Below, piece after piece: positions 32,829 through 41,016 of a DNA stretch of 64,000 nt. The notes beneath the pieces were generated by a model. It saw nothing but the letters and a program-made list of their open reading frames with translations, was not told the DNA's origin and did not search any database. The translations under genes were made by a program, and so were the position numbers. Position 1 is the first letter of the stretch; each line of letters opens with the position of its first letter. This stretch comes from 13-2-20CM-68-14 sp051955535 (GTDB lineage Bacteria > Actinomycetota > Thermoleophilia > Gaiellales > Gaiellaceae), in assembly GCA_051955535.1 (NCBI GenBank), contig JBQCGP010000024.1, positions 35,257-99,256 on the forward strand, read 5' to 3'.

Positions 32829-33911
32829 TCAGGCCGGGAGCTGAACCGGCGGGTAGCGGTGACGCACTTCGTCGACGTACGCGCTCAAGCTCTCCGCCAG
32901 CGTCGGATCGTGAATCTCGAGCACGTTCTCCGCGTTCTGCTCGCCCGAGCGGGAGAGGTTGAACGAGCCCGTGAAGACGACGTCGTCGGCCACGACGATC
33001 TTCGCGTGCATGAAGTCGTGAACGGTTCCGTCGCCGTAGGGCGTCGACGGCTTTCCCGTGAACGCGCCGCTCATCACCTGCTGAAGTAGCGGCAGCTTCC
33101 AGTCAACGTTGCCGTTCTTGCGCCACTGCTCGACGACCTCGGCCACCTGCGTCGCGTCGACACAGCCGGCGATGTCGACCTTCCCCTCCGAGACGACCTG
33201 CGCCAGGGTCGCGAGCACCGACGACGACGAGATCACCGGCGAGCAGACGCGCACGCGGCGCTTCGCGCGGGCGATCACACGGGCAATCCGCTGCGATAGG
33301 TCCTCTCCATAGCCCGGCGTGAACCACGGCCGGACGAGCAGTCCCTCGACGTGGACCCGCGCGGGCGGAACGAACCCGCTCTCCTCGACGAGCCCTTTCT
33401 CCCACAGCTCGTCGAAGTCCCTCCGAAACAGCGCCGCGAGCTCTCCGGACTCGACGACGACGACGACGTTCTCCTGCCGCGACCACGAGTCGTCCGTCCA
33501 GTTCATGGATCCCGTCCAGACCTCCGCGCCGTCGCGGACGACGTACTTGTGGTGCATCAGGTCGGGTACGCCCGCGATCCCCTTGGCCGGCACGCCGAGC
33601 GACCCGATCAGCTGCACATCCGGTTCCGGCGGCGGTGGTACCGGGATCGGGTTTCGGTGGTCGATGTTGTAGAGGATCTGCACCGCGACCCCGCGAGCCG
33701 CCGCGGCCTGGATCGCGCCCCCGACCACCGCCGCCGTCTCGGGCAGAAGATGGAAGTCGTACTGCGCCAGATCGAGCGACGTGCGTGCGTCGCCGAGCCA
33801 GTCCGCAATCGCATGCGCGACCTCGAGCGGCTGCTGGCCGCCGTCCGTCAGAGTCCGAACCGTGAGCTTCGTCGACGAGCTGGCTGCAGCCGAGATCGGC
33901 GCCACGTTCAA
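32829..33911 (-). CDS. Phospholipase D-like protein with two HKD motifs
   Basis: A 360-residue PLD-superfamily phosphodiesterase. The first HKD is HHKYVVRDGAEVWTGSMNWT (about 118-137) and the second is HAKIVVADDVVFTGSFNLS (about 303-321); both keep His, Lys, the downstream small-residue GS and the Asn. The N-terminal LAQYDFHLLPETAAVV resembles the PLDc_2 group, which includes nucleases and lipid-cleaving enzymes. There is no signal peptide, so a cytoplasmic role is more likely. ATG 33911 is the only usable start; it lies 50 nt inside the divergent uracil-glycosylase-like gene. The substrate is unknown. Confidence 0.85.
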   Translation of the reverse strand: MNVAPISAAASSSTKLTVRTLTDGGQQPLEVAHAIADWLGDARTSLDLAQYDFHLLPETAAVVGGAIQAAAARGVAVQILYNIDHRNPIPVPPPPEPDVQLIGSLGVPAKGIAGVPDLMHHKYVVRDGAEVWTGSMNWTDDSWSRQENVVVVVESGELAALFRRDFDELWEKGLVEESGFVPPARVHVEGLLVRPWFTPGYGEDLSQRIARVIARAKRRVRVCSPVISSSSVLATLAQVVSEGKVDIAGCVDATQVAEVVEQWRKNGNVDWKLPLLQQVMSGAFTGKPSTPYGDGTVHDFMHAKIVVADDVVFTGSFNLSRSGEQNAENVLEIHDPTLAESLSAYVDEVRHRYPPVQLPA

Positions 33912-34458
33912 CTTCTACCGTGACGGAGCGCGCGCCGCTCTGCTGAGGCGGCGCCTCACGGCCTATCTCGACGCGCGCGAGGACGCCGCGATCCTCCTGG
34001 TCGGCGAGGCGCCCGGCTACCGCGGCGCGCGGGTCAGCGGCGTTCCATTCACCTCGGAGCGCCAGCTGACGGGCGCCGGCCCGGCCGAGGCGACGGCCAC
34101 GATCGTTCGCACGGTCCTCGCAGAGCTTGGCCTCGAACGAGAGACTCTCTGCTGGAACGCTGTTCCTACGCACCCCGGCACGGAGACCTCGAACCGCCGC
34201 CCGACCCGTACCGAGATCGACGCCGGCAGGCGGTTTTTCCAACGCCTCGCCGAAGGCCGCCGCGTCTTCGCGGTCGGCCGGGTCGCCGCCGCGGCGACAG
34301 GCGCTCCGTACGTTCGTCACCCGAGCCACGGCGGCTCAGAGGAATTCCGCGCCGGGTTGCTACGATTCTCGGCCGGCGGACGCGCAGTCCGCCGTTTCCA
34401 TGCAAAAGACCTGGAACGCAAAGATCGGCGAGATCGAGCGCCGCTGGTACCTGGTTGA
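33862..34458 (+). CDS. Uracil-DNA glycosylase-superfamily protein
   Basis: A 198-residue protein with UDG-fold motifs: LLVGEAPGYRGARVSGVPFT (45-64, motif A with the water-binding region), CWNAVPTHPG in the centre and VRHPSHGGSEEF (motif B-like His) near the end. This suggests base excision of uracil, though the family subtype is unclear. GTG 33862 is used. The 5' end overlaps the divergent PLD gene by 50 nt, and the last 19 codons run into rplM (59 nt overlap) and across its promoter, so the C-terminus is constrained by two functions. Confidence 0.78.
   Translation: MSFVDELAAAEIGATFNFYRDGARAALLRRRLTAYLDAREDAAILLVGEAPGYRGARVSGVPFTSERQLTGAGPAEATATIVRTVLAELGLERETLCWNAVPTHPGTETSNRRPTRTEIDAGRRFFQRLAEGRRVFAVGRVAAAATGAPYVRHPSHGGSEEFRAGLLRFSAGGRAVRRFHAKDLERKDRRDRAPLVPG
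34361..34366 (+). promoter_or_regulatory. -10 hexamer TACGAT of rplM-rpsI
   Basis: TACGAT lies inside the uracil-glycosylase-like gene, 33 nt before ATG 34400. It would give a leader of about 27 nt that begins with a hairpin. Confidence 0.5.
34375..34393 (+). promoter_or_regulatory. Hairpin in the rplM leader
   Basis: GGCGGAC (34375-34381) pairs with GTCCGCC (34387-34393) over a GCGCA loop, ending 6 nt before the rplM start. It would lie at the 5' end of the mRNA. In other bacteria L13 represses its own operon through a leader; the hairpin is seen, its role is inferred. Confidence 0.5.
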
Positions 34459-34834
34459 CGCCGAGGGCCAGACGCTCGGCCGCTTGGCGACCCAGATAGC
34501 GGACACGCTGCGGGGCAAGCGCAAGCCGCAGTACACGCCGCACGTAGACACCGGCGACTTCGTCGTCGTCGTGAACGCCGAGAAGATCGCCGTGACGGGC
34601 ACCAAGCTCGACGACAAGCTCTACTATCGCCACTCGGGCTATCCCGGCGGCCTCCGCAGCCGCCCACTTCGCGACGAGCTCGAGCGCCGTCCGACCGAGG
34701 TGATCCGCAAGGCGGTCAAGGGGATGCTCCCGCGTAACCGCCTCGCTCGGCAGCAGCTGACGAAGCTGAAGGTGTATGCGGGCCCCGAGCATCCGCACGA
34801 GGCCCAGGCGCCGCAGCCGCTGGAGGTGAAGTAG
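34400..34834 (+). CDS. rplM: 50S ribosomal protein L13
   Basis: Ribosomal large-subunit protein of 144 residues. QKTWNAKIGEIERRWYLVDAEGQTLGRLAT at the start, VNAEKIAVTGTKLDDKLYYRHSGYPGG in the centre and AVKGMLPRNRLARQQLTKLKVYAG near the end are diagnostic. ATG 34400 follows the leader hairpin by 6 nt. It is the first gene of the standard rplM-rpsI pair, with 1 nt between the genes. Confidence 0.97.
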   Translation: MQKTWNAKIGEIERRWYLVDAEGQTLGRLATQIADTLRGKRKPQYTPHVDTGDFVVVVNAEKIAVTGTKLDDKLYYRHSGYPGGLRSRPLRDELERRPTEVIRKAVKGMLPRNRLARQQLTKLKVYAGPEHPHEAQAPQPLEVK

Positions 34835-34835
34835 C

Positions 34836-35237
34836 GTGGCGACCGCCGAGGCTGCCCAGTACCAGGGAACCGGCAAGCGCAAGACCTCGGTCGCGCGTGT
34901 GATTCTGCGCCCGGGCGACGGTGCCACCTGGTTCAACGGCAGGACGGTCGAGCAGTACTTCCCGCGCCTCACCCATCGCGAGCTGGCGATGTCGCCGTTG
35001 AAGGTGGCCGGCGTCGAAGGGACCTTCGACGTTCGAGTGCGCGTTCACGGCGGCGGTCCCAGTGGCCAGGCCGGGGCGGTCCGGCACGGGATTGCGCGGG
35101 CGCTCGTCGAGGCCGATCCGAACCTCCGCGAGCCGCTCAAGCGCGCCGGCTTTCTGACGCGCGACGCCCGCATCGTCGAGCGCAAGAAGGCGGGCCTGCA
35201 CAAGGCTCGCAAAGCGCCCCAGTTCAGTAAGCGCTAA
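34836..35237 (+). CDS. rpsI: 30S ribosomal protein S9
   Basis: Small-subunit ribosomal protein of 133 residues. YQGTGKRKTSVARVILRPGDG at the start, VRVHGGGPSGQAGAVRHGIARAL in the centre and the C-terminal KKAGLHKARKAPQFSKR tail, which reaches the P-site tRNA, are clear. GTG 34836 has GGAGG at 34822-34826 inside the end of rplM. The TAA stop lies within a perfect 12-bp inverted repeat. Confidence 0.97.
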   Translation: MATAEAAQYQGTGKRKTSVARVILRPGDGATWFNGRTVEQYFPRLTHRELAMSPLKVAGVEGTFDVRVRVHGGGPSGQAGAVRHGIARALVEADPNLREPLKRAGFLTRDARIVERKKAGLHKARKAPQFSKR

Positions 35238-35255
35238 AGCTGCGCTTTAGCGCTT
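35229..35255 (+). terminator. Hairpin over the rpsI stop codon, probable terminator
   Basis: AAGCGCTAAAGC (35229-35240) is repeated inverted as GCTTTAGCGCTT (35244-35255) with a TGC loop. The rpsI TAA is in the left arm. There is no T-run, so it may instead protect the 3' end or act as a partial terminator. Confidence 0.55.
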
Positions 35256-35264
35256 GGAACGAGG

Positions 35265-35293
35265 ATGACGCGCGAGAACGCGCAGGTTAGGCT
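35265..35293 (+). promoter_or_regulatory. Promoter and leaderless start of glmM
   Basis: TAGGCT (35288-35293) ends 8 nt before ATG 35302, and ATGACG (35265-35270) stands 17 nt upstream of it as a partial -35 match. Confidence 0.55.
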
Positions 35294-35301
35294 CCGCCGC
35301 C

Positions 35302-36570
35302 ATGTCTAGACGCTACTTCGGCACCGACGGCGTACGGGGAGTAGTCGGGCAAGACCTGACGGCCGAGCTCGTGCAGCGACTCGGCAAGGCCGCGACGCTC
35401 TGGTCGAAGGGCGGCCGGGTCTTCGTCGGGCGCGACACGCGCGGTTCGGGCCCTGAGCTGGAAGAGGCCTTTGCACGCGGTGTCGTCGAGGCAGGCGGCA
35501 ACGCGGTCGTCGCCGGCGTCCTGCCGACCCCCGCGGTGGCGCTGCTCGCGCTCGACCTCGGCGTCGTCGTCTCCGCCTCGCACAACCCGCCGGAGTACAA
35601 CGGGATCAAGTTCTTCGACCGCGACGGTCGCAAGCTGAGCGACGAGGCAGAAGAGGAGATCGAGGCGTTCCTCGACCGTAACCAGGGCGGAGCCGGTGGA
35701 GGCAAGATCGATCACGTCGGTGTCGCCCCCGACAGCTACCTCGAGCACATCGTCGAGCGGTTCGGGAGCGACCTCTCCGGCCTGCGCATCGCGGTCGACT
35801 GCGCGAACGGCGCCTACTCGGCGATCGCGCCCAGGGCTTTCGAGCAGCTCGGCGCCACCGTGAAGGCCGTCGCCGCCGAGCCCGACGGCACGAACATCAA
35901 CCTCGGCTGCGGCGCGACCGACCTCTCGCTGCTGCGGGGAACGGTCCTCGAGGGCGACTTCGACCTCGGCGTCGCCTTCGACGGCGACGGCGACCGGATG
36001 CTCGCGGTCGACGCGAACGGGACCCCGGTCGACGGAGACCAGATCGTCGCGATTCTCGCCGACCACCTGAAGGTCGACCTCGTTGCCGTGACGCAGATGA
36101 CGAACCTCGGCTTCCGCCGCTTCGCCGAGGAGCGCGGCATCCGGGTCGTCACGACCGACGTGGGCGACCGCTACGTGCTCGAGGCTCTCCGCCGCGAAGG
36201 GGGCCTCCTCGGGGGCGAGCAGTCCGGTCACATCATCTACCTCAAAGACCACGTCACCGGCGACGGCCTTGCCGCGGCCCTCCTTCTCTGCGCCGCGATC
36301 GAAGGCCGTACGCTCGCCGACGCGGCGGACGTTCTGCCGCGCTATCCGCAAGCGAAAGAGAATGTGCGAGTTGTCACGAAGACCCTCCCTGACGACCTTT
36401 TCGCAGAGATCGAGCGTGTCAACGACGAGCTCGACGGCTCGGGCCGGATCCTCGTCCGTCCGTCCGGAACCGAACCCGTCGTTCGCGTCCTCGCAGAGGC
36501 CGAAAATCCGCAAAGAGCGCAGGAGCTCTGTGCTAGGATCACCGCTCTCGTAACACGAGAGCTCGGCTGA
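35302..36570 (+). CDS. glmM: Phosphoglucosamine mutase
   Basis: Interconverts glucosamine-6-phosphate and glucosamine-1-phosphate for UDP-GlcNAc synthesis. RYFGTDGVRGVVG at the start, the phosphoserine site VVSASHNPPEYNGIKFF, the metal loop GVAFDGDGDRML, GGEQSGHIIY and the C-terminal LVRPSGTEPVVRVLAEA are in order. At 422 residues it is a little shorter than typical (about 445). ATG 35302 follows TAGGCT. It is directly upstream of glmS, so consecutive pathway steps are adjacent. Confidence 0.96.
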   Translation: MSRRYFGTDGVRGVVGQDLTAELVQRLGKAATLWSKGGRVFVGRDTRGSGPELEEAFARGVVEAGGNAVVAGVLPTPAVALLALDLGVVVSASHNPPEYNGIKFFDRDGRKLSDEAEEEIEAFLDRNQGGAGGGKIDHVGVAPDSYLEHIVERFGSDLSGLRIAVDCANGAYSAIAPRAFEQLGATVKAVAAEPDGTNINLGCGATDLSLLRGTVLEGDFDLGVAFDGDGDRMLAVDANGTPVDGDQIVAILADHLKVDLVAVTQMTNLGFRRFAEERGIRVVTTDVGDRYVLEALRREGGLLGGEQSGHIIYLKDHVTGDGLAAALLLCAAIEGRTLADAADVLPRYPQAKENVRVVTKTLPDDLFAEIERVNDELDGSGRILVRPSGTEPVVRVLAEAENPQRAQELCARITALVTRELG

Positions 36571-36592
36571 CCGGACGCGACGCGGCGTCCGG
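36571..36592 (+). other. Hairpin downstream of glmM
   Basis: CCGGACGC and GCGTCCGG pair over a 6-nt loop immediately after the glmM stop. A TTTTT run follows about 20 nt later, so this is at best an atypical terminator. The rest of the 116-nt gap holds the glmS ribosome-binding site (GGGGGAAGG, 36675-36683). Confidence 0.35.
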
Positions 36593-36686
36593 AGGAGCAG
36601 CCGGGCTTTGTGCGTTTTTGGGGGCGTTCGCAGTAACTCCCTCGATCGAGGCTTCACCGACGGGCAGAGCAAAGGGGGAAGGTCGG

Positions 36687-38513
36687 ATGTGCGGGATCAT
36701 CGGATATGTGGGCCGCAGGGAGGCGAAAGGCCTTCTCCTCGGCGGGCTCGAGCGTCTCGAGTACCGCGGCTACGACTCCGCCGGGCTCGCCCTGCTCGAG
36801 GACGACGGCCTCGACTACGTCCGCGCCGTCGGCAACCTCCAGGCGCTGAAGGAAGCTGCCGGCTCCAACGGCTCCGCGTCGACGACGGGGCTCGGGCACA
36901 CGCGCTGGGCCACACACGGCCGGGTCTCCGAGCAGAACGCACATCCACTGGTCGGCTGTGACGAGCAGAAGCTCGCGGTCGTGCTGAACGGGATCGTCGA
37001 GAACTTCCGGGAGCTGAAGCAGTCCCTCGAAGCGGAGGGTCACGTCTTCAACTCGGAGACCGATGCCGAGGTCGTCACGCATCTCGTCGAGCGCCACTAC
37101 ACCGGCGACCTCGGCGAGGCCGTTCGCTCGGCCTACAGGGACCTCGAAGGACATTTCGCGTTCGTGGTCATCCACCACGGCCACCCGGGCGAGCTCGTCG
37201 GCGCGCGTCAACAATGTCCGTTGCTGGTCGGCGCGGGCGACGAGGAGATGTTCCTCGCCTCCGCGGCGGTCGCGTTCCTCGGCGAGACGCGCAGGATCCA
37301 GCTGATCGACGACGGCGAGATCGTTTCGATTTCCTCCGAGGGCGCGCGCTTCGTCGACGTCGAGAACGGCGAGATCGTGCGCGAGACGATCGAGGTCGAC
37401 TGGGACGACGAGGCGGCGGAGAAGTCCGGCTACGAGACGTTCATGCTCAAGGAGATCTACGAGCAGCCCGACGCGGTCAGGGAGACGCTCGGCGACCGCG
37501 TGCGCCACGGGCACCTAGTCCTCGAGAGCCTCGGCCTCAGCGACCAGGAGCTCCAGAACCTGCGCCGGATGGTGATCCCCGCCTGCGGGACCGCGTATCA
37601 CTCGGGCGTCGTCGGCCGCTACATCATCGAGGAGTGGGCGCGGATTCCGGTCGAGCCGGACATCGCCAGCGAGTGGCGCTACCGCAACCCGGTGCTCTCC
37701 CGCGACACGCTCGTGATCGGGATCTCCCAGTCCGGTGAAACCGCCGACACGCTCGCCGCGATTCGGCTCGCCCGCGAAAAGAACGCCCGCACCCTCGCGA
37801 TCACGAACATGATGGGCTCGCAGATCACGCGCGAGGTCGACTCCACGCTCTACACGCGCTGCGGCCTCGAAGTCGGAGTCGCGGCCTCGAAGACCTTCAC
37901 CGCGCAGGTGGCGCTCCTCTCGCTCGTCGCGCTCAAGCTCGCCGAGGTCCGGAAGACCCTCCCGCCGGACGAGATCGAGCTGATCCTGGACGAGCTGTAC
38001 GCGTTGCCGACGAAGATGACCGCGTTCCTCGAGGGACACCACCCGATCGAGGAGATCGCCGAGCGGCACTACGAGAAACCGTTCTTCCTCTACCTCGGCC
38101 GGCACATCGGCCTGCCGGTCGCGCTCGAGGGTGCCCTCAAGCTCAAGGAGATCTCGTACATCCCGACCGAGGCCTACTCAGCCGGCGAGATGAAGCACGG
38201 CCCGATCGCGCTGCTCGACGAGGAGACGCCGGTCGTCTGCGTTGCGACGAACTCCCATGTCTACGAGAAGGTCGTCTCGAACATGCAGGAGGTGCGCGCC
38301 CGCGGCGCCCACGTGATCGCGATCGCGACCGACGGCAACGAGGACATCCAGCACCACGCCGACGACGTGATCTTCGTGCCGCGCTCGCCGGCCTTCCTCC
38401 AGGCCGTGCTGGCTGTGGTGCCGCTGCAGCTCCTGGCCTACCGGATCGCACGGCTGCGGGGGCTCAACGTCGACCAGCCGCGGAACCTGGCAAAGACCGT
38501 AACGGTCGAGTAA
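36687..38513 (+). CDS. glmS: Glutamine-fructose-6-phosphate aminotransferase
   Basis: Makes glucosamine-6-phosphate from fructose-6-phosphate and glutamine. The N-terminal amidotransferase domain starts MCGIIGYVG with the nucleophile Cys2. Two SIS domains follow, with IPACGTAYHSGVVGRYIIEE, ISQSGETADTLAAIRLA, GVAASKTFTAQV and the C-terminal LKLKEISYIPTEAYSAGEMKHGP and RNLAKTVTVE. 608 residues, as expected. ATG 36687 is fixed by Cys2 and a GGGGGAAGG site; a longer frame upstream is not part of the protein. Confidence 0.97.
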   Translation: MCGIIGYVGRREAKGLLLGGLERLEYRGYDSAGLALLEDDGLDYVRAVGNLQALKEAAGSNGSASTTGLGHTRWATHGRVSEQNAHPLVGCDEQKLAVVLNGIVENFRELKQSLEAEGHVFNSETDAEVVTHLVERHYTGDLGEAVRSAYRDLEGHFAFVVIHHGHPGELVGARQQCPLLVGAGDEEMFLASAAVAFLGETRRIQLIDDGEIVSISSEGARFVDVENGEIVRETIEVDWDDEAAEKSGYETFMLKEIYEQPDAVRETLGDRVRHGHLVLESLGLSDQELQNLRRMVIPACGTAYHSGVVGRYIIEEWARIPVEPDIASEWRYRNPVLSRDTLVIGISQSGETADTLAAIRLAREKNARTLAITNMMGSQITREVDSTLYTRCGLEVGVAASKTFTAQVALLSLVALKLAEVRKTLPPDEIELILDELYALPTKMTAFLEGHHPIEEIAERHYEKPFFLYLGRHIGLPVALEGALKLKEISYIPTEAYSAGEMKHGPIALLDEETPVVCVATNSHVYEKVVSNMQEVRARGAHVIAIATDGNEDIQHHADDVIFVPRSPAFLQAVLAVVPLQLLAYRIARLRGLNVDQPRNLAKTVTVE

Positions 38514-38518
38514 TCGGC

Positions 38519-38524
38519 TATACC
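38519..38524 (+). promoter_or_regulatory. -10-like TATACC before the permease-YHS gene
   Basis: TATACC ends 7 nt before GTG 38532, with no ribosome-binding site in the 18-nt gap after glmS. Confidence 0.4.
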
Positions 38525-38531
38525 GCCCGTC

Positions 38532-39809
38532 GTGAGCGTGCTCTCGACGATCGGCGACGGCCTTTGGAACGCCTTCCAGATGGCCTGGGAGGTGTGGTGG
38601 GCGCTCGTGCTCGGCTTCACGCTCTCCGGGATCGTGCAGGCGTGGGTGCCGCGAGAGCGGATCGAGCGTTCACTCGGCGGCCGCGGCTCGCGTGAAGTCG
38701 CGCTCGCGACCGGCCTCGGCGCCGCGTCGTCGTCCTGCAGCTACGCGGCGATCGCAATCGCGAAGTCGATGTTCGCGAAAGGCGCGAGCTTTGCCTCGGC
38801 AATGGCCTTCCAATTCGCCTCGACGAACCTGGTCTTCGAGCTGGGAATCGTGATCTGGATCTTCATCGGCTGGCAGTTCACGCTCGCGGAGCTCGTCGGC
38901 GGGCTGTTCCTCATCGCGCTGATGTGGCTCGGGCTGCGGCTGTTCGTCTCACGACGGCTGGAAGAGGAGGCGCGCCGGCACGCCGAGACTGCAGAGGCCG
39001 GCCACGAGCACGCGAGCGCGGGCTCCCGGCTGCCCTGGCGGCGGCGACTGACCTCCGTGCAGGCCTGGTCGGACGTCGCGAACAACTTCCGCGGCGACGT
39101 CGAGATGCTTTGGAAGGAGATCGTCGCCGGCTTCCTGATCGCGGGGTTCGTCTCGTTGCTGCCTACGGACTTCTTCAACACGCTCTTCGTAACGGACGCG
39201 TCGGGGCCGCTGCGGCTGCTCGAGAACGTCCTGCTCGGCCCGGTCGTGGCGGTGCTGTCGTTCGTCTGCTCGGTCGGGAACGCGCCGCTCGCGGCGGTGC
39301 TCTGGGCGGGAGGGATCTCGTTCGGCGGCGTGATCGCGTTCATCTACGCCGATCTCTTGATCATCCCGATCGTTGTCGCCTACGTGAAGTACTACGGACG
39401 GGACATGACCGCCCGGCTCGTCGCGATCATGTTCGCGGCGATCGTGCTGGCAGCGCTGGCGGTCGACGGCATCTTCAGCGCGCTCGGCCTCGTTCCGTCG
39501 GAGCGCCCGTCGATCGACTCGATCTCGAGCCGCGGCATCTCCTGGAACTACACGACGTTCCTGAACCTTGTCTTCTTCGGCGTCGCGGCCGCGCTCTTCG
39601 TGCTGACTCTCCGGCGCGGGGCGACCGACCCGGTCTGCGGGATGACCGTCGACCGGCACGCCGGAAAGCCGACGGCGACCTACGGCGGCCACACGTACCA
39701 CTTCTGCTCCGAGGGGTGCCGCGCGAAGTTCGAGGCCGAGCCGGATCGTTACGTCGGCGCGGCGGGGCAAACAGCGGCGCCACTCCAGCACGCCGGCCAC
39801 CGTCATTGA
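38532..39809 (+). CDS. Permease (DUF318/ArsP-like) fused to a YHS metal-binding domain
   Basis: Eight or so membrane helices form a permease of the ArsP/DUF318 group, with LATGLGAASSSCSYAAIAIAKSMF and LSFVCSVGNAPLAAVLWAGG as the paired cysteine-containing signature loops. The C-terminus carries a complete YHS domain (about 365-410): DPVCGMTVDRHAGKPTATY followed by TYHFCSEGCRAKFEAEPDRY, then a His-rich end (QHAGHRH). YHS domains bind metal ions in copper and mercury proteins, so this is probably a metal or metalloid exporter with a built-in metal site. GTG 38532. Its stop overlaps the next gene (TTGA). Confidence 0.88.
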   Translation: MSVLSTIGDGLWNAFQMAWEVWWALVLGFTLSGIVQAWVPRERIERSLGGRGSREVALATGLGAASSSCSYAAIAIAKSMFAKGASFASAMAFQFASTNLVFELGIVIWIFIGWQFTLAELVGGLFLIALMWLGLRLFVSRRLEEEARRHAETAEAGHEHASAGSRLPWRRRLTSVQAWSDVANNFRGDVEMLWKEIVAGFLIAGFVSLLPTDFFNTLFVTDASGPLRLLENVLLGPVVAVLSFVCSVGNAPLAAVLWAGGISFGGVIAFIYADLLIIPIVVAYVKYYGRDMTARLVAIMFAAIVLAALAVDGIFSALGLVPSERPSIDSISSRGISWNYTTFLNLVFFGVAAALFVLTLRRGATDPVCGMTVDRHAGKPTATYGGHTYHFCSEGCRAKFEAEPDRYVGAAGQTAAPLQHAGHRH

Positions 39810-40612
39810 GCGCCGAGGCACTCGGCCTCGCGCTCTCGGCGGCCGGCCTGCATGCGTCGTGGAACCTGCTGCTCGCGCGCGAGCGCGACACGCAGGCGAC
39901 AACGGCCGTCTCGCTCGTCGTCTTCGTCGTCGCGCTGGTGCCGCTGGCGGCAGCGACCTGGCGTGTCGAGGGCGCCGCGATCCCGTACATCGTTGGCTCG
40001 GGAGCGCTGGAGCTCCTGTACATCGCGCTGCTCGCGGCGGCCTATCGCCGCTTCGAGCTCAGCCTCGTCTATCCGCTGGCGCGTGGACTCGCGCCCGTGC
40101 TCGCGCTGCTGATCGTTGTGGTCGTCGTCGGCGCGAGCCCTTCGGCCGGCGAGATCGTGGGCGTCGTTACCGTCGCCGCCGGAATCCTGCTCGTGCGCGG
40201 CGTCGGGCGGAGCGGGCGCGGCACCGGCCTGGCGGTCGCGATCGCGGCGGCGATCGCCGGCTACACGGTCGTCGACCGGCACGGGATCCAGCACGCGAAC
40301 GCGGCGCCTTACCTGCTGCTTGTCATGCTCGGGCCGGCGCTGGCTTATCCCCTCTCGGTGGGTCGCCCGCGCCTCGCCGCGGCGGCGCGGCCGGTCGCGG
40401 CCGTGATCGGCGTCGCCTCGGCGGGGACGTACCTCCTCGTCCTGCTGGCGCTGCGCCTTGCCAGCGCGCCTGCGGTCTCGGCCGTGCGCGAGACGAGCGT
40501 CGTGATCGCGGTCGTCCTCGCGCGGCTGTTCCTGGACGAACCGGTCGGGCCGCGGCGCCTCGCCGGTGCGGCGGTCGTGGTCGCGGGTGTGGCGCTGCTC
40601 GCGCTGGCCTAG
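39806..40612 (+). CDS. EamA/DMT-family transporter
   Basis: A 268-residue ten-helix transporter of the drug/metabolite superfamily. The first EamA repeat begins GLALSAAGLHASWNLLLA and contains ELSLVYPLARGLAPVLALL; the second ends with the typical LRLASAPAVSAVRETSVVIAVVLARLFLDEP. The substrate is unknown. TTG 39806 overlaps the permease gene TGA. The TAG stop shares the palindrome CTAG with the stop of the convergent arfB-like gene. Confidence 0.87.
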   Translation: MSAEALGLALSAAGLHASWNLLLARERDTQATTAVSLVVFVVALVPLAAATWRVEGAAIPYIVGSGALELLYIALLAAAYRRFELSLVYPLARGLAPVLALLIVVVVVGASPSAGEIVGVVTVAAGILLVRGVGRSGRGTGLAVAIAAAIAGYTVVDRHGIQHANAAPYLLLVMLGPALAYPLSVGRPRLAAAARPVAAVIGVASAGTYLLVLLALRLASAPAVSAVRETSVVIAVVLARLFLDEPVGPRRLAGAAVVVAGVALLALA

Positions 40613-41016
40613 GGAGGAGGCCGACGCAGCCGCTTCGTCTCCGAGCGGCGGCGCTTCTGCTCGAGGCGTCGCTCCTTCGACTTGCGGGTCGGCCTTGTCG
40701 GCCGGCGCCTTCGCTCCACCTTGAGCGCCTCGCGCAGCTCCTCGACGACGCGTTCGATCGCGAGCTCCCGGTTGCGCCACTGGCTGCGCTCGTCCTGGGC
40801 GACGGCGCGCAGCACCGGCCCTGCCTTCGCGATCACACGGCGCTTCTGGGCATCGGTGAGGGCGACCGAACGCTCGACGTCGAGGACCGCCTCCGCGCGC
40901 GTCTCCGTCTTCTGAGCGTGCTGCCCGCCCGGCCCGCTCGAACGCGAGAATCGGAGCTCGATCTCCGAGCGCGGGATCGAGACGGATCGCGTGACCCGAA
41001 TAGACTCGCCGGCCAT
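40609..41016 (-). CDS. arfB: ArfB/ICT1-like peptidyl-tRNA hydrolase (ribosome rescue)
   Basis: A 135-residue codon-independent release factor that frees stalled ribosomes. The catalytic GGQ is in RFSRSSGPGGQHAQKTETRAE, followed by the release-factor domain and a strongly basic C-terminal tail (LKVERRRRPTRPTRKSKERRLEQKRRRSETKRLRR region) that enters the mRNA channel in the family. Domain 2 of ordinary release factors is absent. The ATG (41016-41014) overlaps the divergent HAD gene ATG within a CATG palindrome. The stop shares CTAG with the transporter gene stop. Confidence 0.92.
   Translation of the reverse strand: MAGESIRVTRSVSIPRSEIELRFSRSSGPGGQHAQKTETRAEAVLDVERSVALTDAQKRRVIAKAGPVLRAVAQDERSQWRNRELAIERVVEELREALKVERRRRPTRPTRKSKERRLEQKRRRSETKRLRRPPP
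41001..41006 (+). promoter_or_regulatory. -10-like TAGACT, leaderless start of the HAD gene
   Basis: TAGACT ends 8 nt before ATG 41015, inside the start of the divergent arfB gene. The same hexamer at the same distance precedes fabI. Confidence 0.55.

Noticed and set aside
33781..33861. Longer N-terminus for the UDG-like protein
   Set aside because: The extra residues lie deep inside the divergent PLD gene and read as a low-complexity shadow; GTG 33862 starts the plausible domain.
36571..36686. glmS ribozyme or other riboswitch in front of glmS
   Set aside because: The 116-nt gap is too short for the glmS ribozyme and lacks its conserved core; only a hairpin and a ribosome-binding site are seen.
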